Below the pieces are notes generated by a model. That model worked only from the letters and a program-made list of their open reading frames with translations. It was not told the DNA's origin and made no database searches. From Alphaproteobacteria bacterium (GTDB taxonomy: Bacteria; Pseudomonadota; Alphaproteobacteria; Puniceispirillales; Puniceispirillaceae): DNA of 10,171 nt. The translations under genes were made by a program, and so were the position numbers. The DNA lies in contig JAKMFG010000094.1 of NCBI GenBank assembly GCA_022425565.1, positions 1 to 10,171 on the forward strand. The letters are read 5' to 3'. The stretch's first letter is position 1. The number at the start of each line of letters is the position of its first letter. Shown in pieces: positions 6,151-10,171 of this stretch.

Positions 6151-7239
6151 TCAGACAAGACGACCCCGGGCGGCAACCGGCAGCACATCGACAATATCGT
6201 TGCCGCGCACAGCAACAAGCTGGTCGAACATGTTTACCGCGACGCAGACATGATTTGGCACGACCCGCATGATATCTCCGACAGCAGGCGGTGCCTTGCA
6301 GCCTGACAGGTCAAGGAAGCCATGTTCCTCGGCCATCTTGTGGATGCGTGCTTCGGGGTGTTCGCGGATCAGGCCGAACCCGTCCAGCCCGCCAGTATCC
6401 GAGGTGAATGTTTTCGATCCCGCGTCCAGAATGCCGCGTGTCTCGCCGGCGCGGCTGACCACGCTGGTGAAGATGTTCAGCGCGCAATCCCCAATGGCGG
6501 CGACACCGGCGGCCATCATCATCCGGTCGTTGAAGATGCAGGTGCCGGCGCGATGTTCGGTGGCCCCGTCAAGCCGCCCCAGATTGACCAGGTTCGGTGT
6601 GCCGCCAGTCGAGATGATGTCGGCCACAAGCCCGAGCTCGCCAAGGCCTCCACGCGCGGAATCGAGGAAAAGCTGTGTCGCCGGCCATCCGTCGACGGGC
6701 GGGTAGAACATCAGGCCGCCAAATTCCAGCCATGGGTCGTCGCGGATGATCTGTGCCAGCGCGACCGCCTCTTCCGGAGTTTCCACCCCGGCGCGTTTCT
6801 GCCCGGTGTCGCATTCGACAAGGACACGGACTGGACGTTCGGCGGCCTGCCCGGCCTCGGCATAGGCGGCAAGCGACACCGGGTTGTCGGCGCAGATCTT
6901 CAGAGGGATACGCCGCTGGAGGGCCGCCAGCCGACCAGACCGGGCTGCGCCGATGATGTTCGTGGCGATCAGGATATTCTCGATCCCTGCCTCGGCCATC
7001 ACCTCCGCCTCGCCAAGCTTCTGGCAGGTGATTCCAATGGCGCCCGCATCGAGCTGGCGCCGCGCGAGGAAGGGTGACTTATGTGTCTTGATATGCGGCC
7101 TGTTGGCAATGCCGGCCGCGTCGCAAAGTGATTGCAGATGCGCGATGTTGCGGTCGACGATGTCGAGATCAATGACCGCACAGGGCGTGCCGAATTGTTC
7201 GATGAGCTCCTGTTTCAACCCGTCATTTGCAGTCATCAT
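6151..7239 (-). CDS. DSD1 / D-threonine aldolase-like PLP enzyme (alanine racemase fold)
   Basis: A 362-residue PLP enzyme of the fold-type III group that includes D-threonine aldolase, D-serine dehydratase (DSD1) and 3-hydroxy-D-aspartate aldolase. The N-terminal barrel begins with TPCAVIDLDIVDRNI (18-32), followed by the PLP-lysine motif RPHIKTHKSP (47-56; K51). The end carries PNHVCVAVNMFD (328-339), whose H330 and C332 match the divalent metal ligands of D-threonine aldolase and eukaryotic D-serine dehydratase. Both cofactor sites are thus intact. The reaction is expected on a beta-hydroxy D-amino acid: cleavage to glycine plus an aldehyde, or dehydration to an oxo acid plus ammonia. Sequence does not decide which. 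Two adjacent ATGs (7239 and 7236) are possible, with GGAG at 7246-7249. It is the second gene of a minus-strand unit, 27 bases after the aminotransferase stop. Confidence 0.9.
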   Translation of the reverse strand: MMTANDGLKQELIEQFGTPCAVIDLDIVDRNIAHLQSLCDAAGIANRPHIKTHKSPFLARRQLDAGAIGITCQKLGEAEVMAEAGIENILIATNIIGAARSGRLAALQRRIPLKICADNPVSLAAYAEAGQAAERPVRVLVECDTGQKRAGVETPEEAVALAQIIRDDPWLEFGGLMFYPPVDGWPATQLFLDSARGGLGELGLVADIISTGGTPNLVNLGRLDGATEHRAGTCIFNDRMMMAAGVAAIGDCALNIFTSVVSRAGETRGILDAGSKTFTSDTGGLDGFGLIREHPEARIHKMAEEHGFLDLSGCKAPPAVGDIMRVVPNHVCVAVNMFDQLVAVRGNDIVDVLPVAARGRLV

Positions 7240-7266
7240 GCTCTGCTCCGCCAGTGCCCGTAGCCG

Positions 7267-8469
7267 TTACGGCAAAAGCTGGCGGACCTCCTGTTCAATA
7301 ATGTCGGCGATGAGATGGCAATCCTGCACGTCGAAGGTCAGCGGCACACGCATGTCCAGCGTCTTTTCGAGAACAGCCAGCGTGCCGGGAAGGTGCGGTA
7401 TGTCGTCGATATATTTCCAGCTGTCATAACGGCTGGTAAAGGCCTTGGGCTCATCATCGCCAAACCATTTCAGTTCAACGCCGCGTGCGGCGCAGGCCTC
7501 CATCAGCAGGGGAATCTGGTCGCGTTTCAGCCCGTTGGCCTGAAACTGGATCGAGGAGCCGACATAGAACTCCTCCTGCCGGCGGGAGGGGATCACCACC
7601 CCCTTCATGGCGCGCAACCGCGCGGCAAGCGTGTCGTAGAGAACATTCCATCTGGAAATGCTGTCCTCGATCGCAGGAAGCTGCGCGCGCAACAGTGCGG
7701 CGCGGAGATGATCCATCCGCCCTGAATAGTTTGGCGACAGAAGTTTCACCTCGGCAAACACCTCTTCGGCCGGAATGGCGCCATGACGTCCATACAGCAT
7801 GTAGGAACCTGACGAGACCACGGCCCGCGCCGCCACGACCGGGTCGTTCGTCGTCAGGAAGCCGCCTTCGCCGGAATTCATATGTTTGTAGGTCTGTGTT
7901 GAAAAGGCAGCCGCCTTGCCGAAATTGCCTGATCGCTGGTTGCGCCAGCTGGCGCCCATGGTATGAGCGCAGTCCTCTATCATGCAGATATCCAGTCGCT
8001 CGCAGATGTCTGCCAGCCTGTCCATGTCGGCGATATGACCGCGCATATGCGAGAGCAGCAGGAAGCGCGCGCCCGATGCCACCGCCTTGGCCTCAAGATC
8101 CGCCATGTCGATGTGATAGTCGGAATCAATATCCACCAGCACGGCGACGCCGCCGACATTGTGGATGGCCCCCGGCACTGGCGCCAGCGTGTAGGCATTG
8201 GCCAGAATCTTGTCCCCCGGCATCACGCCACATGCCCGCAGTGCCAGCTGGATGGCATAGCCGCCGGACGTGCAGGCGACACAGTAGTCGACGCCCTGCC
8301 ACTCGGCATACTCGCGTTCAAGCTGGCTTGCCTCGTTGCTGTCGCCTTCGGCCAGATTATAGCGATGCAGGCGACCGCTCTGCATGATTTCAACAGCACG
8401 TTCGATCGCAGCGGCGGGAATCGGTTCCTGCTGGGTGAAGGGCTTCATGAAATTCGAAATGTCTGTCAT
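7267..8469 (-). CDS. DegT/DnrJ/EryC1/StrS-family PLP aminotransferase
   Basis: A 400-residue fold-type I PLP enzyme. Key features are the phosphate-binding TSGGYAIQLAL (67-77), LLLSHMRGHIADMD (137-150, matching the family's H-x-x-G-x-x-x-D-M-D segment), the PLP-ring contacts D166 and H169 in IEDCAHTMGA, and the Schiff-base lysine K195 in STQTYKHMNSGEGG (190-203). The C-terminal small domain spans about 250-400. Family members mostly aminate keto-sugars for surface polysaccharides or antibiotics, using glutamate or glutamine. No sugar-nucleotide, glycosyltransferase or polysaccharide gene lies nearby, and it is paired with a D-hydroxyamino-acid-type enzyme 27 bases downstream, so a non-sugar substrate is possible (inference). 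The frame is open to 8544, but ATG 8469 has AAGGGGG (8475-8481) 5 nt upstream and gives the usual family N-terminus. Confidence 0.93.
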   Translation of the reverse strand: MTDISNFMKPFTQQEPIPAAAIERAVEIMQSGRLHRYNLAEGDSNEASQLEREYAEWQGVDYCVACTSGGYAIQLALRACGVMPGDKILANAYTLAPVPGAIHNVGGVAVLVDIDSDYHIDMADLEAKAVASGARFLLLSHMRGHIADMDRLADICERLDICMIEDCAHTMGASWRNQRSGNFGKAAAFSTQTYKHMNSGEGGFLTTNDPVVAARAVVSSGSYMLYGRHGAIPAEEVFAEVKLLSPNYSGRMDHLRAALLRAQLPAIEDSISRWNVLYDTLAARLRAMKGVVIPSRRQEEFYVGSSIQFQANGLKRDQIPLLMEACAARGVELKWFGDDEPKAFTSRYDSWKYIDDIPHLPGTLAVLEKTLDMRVPLTFDVQDCHLIADIIEQEVRQLLP

Positions 8470-8474
8470 CTTGT

Positions 8475-8481
8475 CCCCCTT
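8475..8481 (-). promoter_or_regulatory. Ribosome binding site that fixes the aminotransferase start
   Basis: On the minus strand AAGGGGG lies 5 nt before ATG 8469. It decides against the longer reading from 8544, which would add 25 residues with no family resemblance and would run into the neighbouring inverted repeat area. Confidence 0.75.
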
Positions 8482-8549
8482 GCGGCATGCGTCTGTCCGG
8501 CAGCCACTGAGCATACCACCCAAGGTGAGCGGGGCACCAATCAAAAGGG

Positions 8550-8573
8550 CGCAGGTTGTATCTGCAACCTGCG
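8550..8573. promoter_or_regulatory. Perfect 9-bp inverted repeat, candidate operator
   Basis: CGCAGGTTG (8550-8558) and CAACCTGCG (8565-8573) are exact reverse complements with a 6-nt centre TATCTG. It lies about 80 bases before the aminotransferase start and 112 before the oxidase start. The 24-bp length, symmetry and position between divergent genes fit a dimeric transcription factor operator. There is no T-run on either side, so it is not a normal intrinsic terminator. No regulator gene is present in the window to pair with it. Confidence 0.55.
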
Positions 8574-8684
8574 GCGGGCATTCCTGTAAAAATTCTTCAT
8601 ACGGCCTTGAGTTCTGTGCATGTGGGTGTGCAGGATGGCCGTGATAACAAGCGCGGCATCAAGACCGTGGTGGGGGACCTGATC

Positions 8685-10171
8685 ATGAAATCGACAACGC
8701 GTGCGGTCGTAATCGGCGGCGGCATCGCCGGATGTTCGGCGCTCTACCATCTGACCCGCGAGGGCTGGAATGATGTGGTTCTGATCGAGCGTGACGAGCT
8801 TACATCGGGAACGACCTGGCATTCGGCAGCGCAGGTGACCAATTTCGGCATGAACCAGACGATGGTTGGGCTGAAGAGCCATTCGATCGCTCTCTATGGC
8901 GAGCTTGCCGCCGATCCGGATTATCCGATCAACTATCACCACGCCGACGGGGGCATCCGTCTCGCCAACACCGAGGCGCAGATGGAAGGTTACCGGCACT
9001 TTGCCTCGATGGCACGCGGCATGGGTGTCGATTTCGAGGTGATCGACGCTGCCGAATGCGCGCGCCGCCACCCGCTGATCTCTACCGACAATCTGGTCGG
9101 GGGGCTGTGGGACCCGCATGACGGTGACATTGATCCGGCACAGCTGTGCCAGGCACTGGCCAGCCGCGCCCGCAAGGCCGGGGCCGAGATCTACCGCCAT
9201 ACGCCGGTGACCGGGCTGACGCAGCACAAGGATGACAGCTGGACCGTTCATACCGCAAAGGGCGATATCGATGCCGAAATCGTGGTCAATGCTGGTGGCT
9301 ACCGGGTGAACGAGATCGGCGCGATGATGGGGGTTCATCATCCGGTAATGTCGATGGAACATCAGTATTTCGTCACCGAACCGATTGCGCAGATCGTCGA
9401 GGCCGGACACCGCATGCCGCTGCTGCGCTGCCCGATCTCGGACTATTATTGCCGTCAGGAAAAGCAGGGGCTGCTGCTCGGATTCTACGAGCAGGACTGC
9501 AAGACCTGGGGCATGGACGGCATTGATCCGGGATTCGCCAACGCGCTGTGCCCGGATGATCTGGACCGGGTGACAGATGTGATGGAAGGGGCGTTCCAGC
9601 GCATGCCGGCGCTGATGGAAGCAGGCATCCATACGGTGGTGAACGGGCCGATCACCTACACCATGGATGGCACCCCGCTGGTTGGCCCGATCCCCGGCAA
9701 GCGCAATGCCTATTGTATCATCGGACTTCGCGCCGGGGTCGGCGAGGGCGGCGGCCATGGCTGGCTTCTGGCGCAGCAGATCGTCCATGGCGAGGCCTGT
9801 TATGACACATGGTGCCTGGATCCGCGCCGCTTCACCGGGCATGCCAATGCCGAGATCACTGCGCTGAAGGCCATCGAGGAATACCGGAACGAGTTCCGCT
9901 TTCACTTTCCGCACGAACATCGGCCTGCCGGCCGGCCGGCGAAGACCACGCCATTGACGCCGTTGCTGGCGGCCGAACATGCCGAGTTCGGCGTGGTGAA
10001 CGGGTGGGAGCGGGTGGCTTATTTCAAGCCGACACCGGATTTCCATGAAACACATTCATATGGGTTCACCGAGAGTTTCGATGTCGTCGGTGCCGAGGTC
10101 GCGGCAATCCAGTCATCTGTGGGCCTGACTGAGGTCAATGGCTTCAACCGGATCGAAATCAGCGGCGATGG
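8685..10171 (+). CDS. FAD-dependent oxidase/dehydrogenase of the dimethylglycine/sarcosine dehydrogenase family with GcvT-like tail, C-terminus missing
   Basis: The frame stays open for 495 residues and continues past the window edge; the family usually has about 800. Residues 4-37 form the FAD-binding Rossmann unit (GGGIAG at 11-16; E35 at the end of strand 2). GTTWHSAA (42-49) places H46 where mammalian dimethylglycine and sarcosine dehydrogenases attach FAD covalently. MEHQYFVTE (about 224-232), PITYTMDGTPLVGPIPG and GLRAGVGEGGGHG belong to the DAO-type oxidase domain; the linker domain and the start of a GcvT-like domain follow (GWERVAYF, then ESFDVVGAEVAAIQSSVGL). The complete enzyme would oxidise an N-methyl or secondary amine and pass the one-carbon unit to tetrahydrofolate; the substrate could be dimethylglycine, sarcosine or a related amine. 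Start: ATG 8685, with GGGGGA 7 nt upstream; in-frame GTGs at 8667/8670 are less likely. It is divergent from the aminotransferase unit. Confidence 0.92.
   Translation, partial: MKSTTRAVVIGGGIAGCSALYHLTREGWNDVVLIERDELTSGTTWHSAAQVTNFGMNQTMVGLKSHSIALYGELAADPDYPINYHHADGGIRLANTEAQMEGYRHFASMARGMGVDFEVIDAAECARRHPLISTDNLVGGLWDPHDGDIDPAQLCQALASRARKAGAEIYRHTPVTGLTQHKDDSWTVHTAKGDIDAEIVVNAGGYRVNEIGAMMGVHHPVMSMEHQYFVTEPIAQIVEAGHRMPLLRCPISDYYCRQEKQGLLLGFYEQDCKTWGMDGIDPGFANALCPDDLDRVTDVMEGAFQRMPALMEAGIHTVVNGPITYTMDGTPLVGPIPGKRNAYCIIGLRAGVGEGGGHGWLLAQQIVHGEACYDTWCLDPRRFTGHANAEITALKAIEEYRNEFRFHFPHEHRPAGRPAKTTPLTPLLAAEHAEFGVVNGWERVAYFKPTPDFHETHSYGFTESFDVVGAEVAAIQSSVGLTEVNGFNRIEISGD

Larger units (their letters stand above)
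8470..8684. other. Divergent intergenic control region
   Basis: These 215 bases lie between the minus-strand aminotransferase/DSD1 unit and the plus-strand oxidase gene and should contain both promoters. The main visible element is a perfect inverted repeat (8550-8573, listed separately). An A/T-richer stretch follows at 8585-8603. I could not place a reliable -35/-10 pair on either strand. A GGGGGA Shine-Dalgarno sequence for the oxidase lies at 8672-8677. Confidence 0.6.

Noticed and set aside
7485..8387. 300-codon plus-strand frame over the aminotransferase gene
   Set aside because: It is an Arg/Pro/Ser-rich low-complexity translation opposite a gene with intact PLP motifs, so a shadow.
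6151..8469. Beta-hydroxyaspartate (glyoxylate assimilation) pathway cluster
   Set aside because: The DSD1-type protein resembles the general D-threonine aldolase branch (RPHIKTHK motif), the aminotransferase is DegT-type rather than the aspartate-glyoxylate type, and no hydroxyaspartate dehydratase or iminosuccinate reductase gene is present.
8550..8573. Inverted repeat as an intrinsic terminator
   Set aside because: No T-run follows on either strand, and it lies upstream of both divergent genes, not after a gene end.
8541..10055. 504-codon open frame on the minus strand opposite the FAD oxidase gene
   Set aside because: The plus strand has clear FAD and GcvT-family motifs. The antisense product is rich in His, Arg and Pro without domain features, typical of a shadow frame.
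1..10171. CRISPR array, insertion sequence, tRNA/rRNA or defence system
   Set aside because: No regularly spaced repeats of suitable length, transposase motifs, terminal inverted repeats, cloverleaf-like segments or defence-type domains were seen on either strand.

Overview
The window is a GC-rich bacterial chromosome segment with densely packed genes. The gene types suggest an alphaproteobacterium, possibly a marine heterotroph: an FAD oxidase of the dimethylglycine/sarcosine dehydrogenase family with a GcvT-like tail, a DSD1-type PLP enzyme, a Glu/Leu/Phe/Val dehydrogenase and a DUF1330 protein. This assignment is an inference from gene content and codon bias, since no rRNA or marker gene is present. 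Nothing looks like phage, plasmid, IS or CRISPR.

Layout. (1) Positions 1-547, minus strand: N-terminal 182 residues of a DMT/EamA-type membrane transporter that runs off the left edge. (2) Positions 548-787: divergent intergenic region with a GGCCACGCG microrepeat array and two small hairpins. (3) Positions 788-2623, plus: secreted 5'-nucleotidase/UshA-type phosphohydrolase, closed by an 18-bp tandem duplication over its stop codon and a strong intrinsic terminator (2678-2708). (4) Positions 2817-3380, plus: unrecognised 187-residue protein with a possible Cys-His-Asp (papain-like) arrangement. (5) Positions 3626-4672, plus: membrane-anchored calcineurin-like metallophosphoesterase. It is followed by a leucine-dehydrogenase-family enzyme with a TTG start (4726-5775) and a DUF1330 protein (5802-6122). 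These three are closely spaced and may share a transcript. (6) Convergent with them on the minus strand is a two-gene unit read right to left: a DegT/DnrJ/EryC1/StrS-family aminotransferase (8469-7267), then a DSD1/D-threonine-aldolase-like PLP enzyme (7239-6151). (7) Divergent from that unit, after a 215-bp spacer holding a perfect 9-bp inverted repeat, is an FAD-dependent oxidase/GcvT fusion protein (8685 to beyond the right edge).

How the genes may work together. Most of the right half handles amino acids or methylated amines: oxidative deamination (LeuDH-type), transamination (DegT-type), PLP-dependent cleavage or dehydration of hydroxy-amino acids (DSD1-type) and N-demethylation (DMGDH-type). 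The aminotransferase, DSD1-type and oxidase genes flank one likely control region and may form a small catabolic module. No substrate can be named from sequence alone. The left half holds two unrelated metal-dependent phosphoesterases, one exported and one membrane-bound. I did not find a clear defence system or other obviously new multi-gene system. The least explained items are the 187-residue protein and the aminotransferase/DSD1/oxidase cluster.
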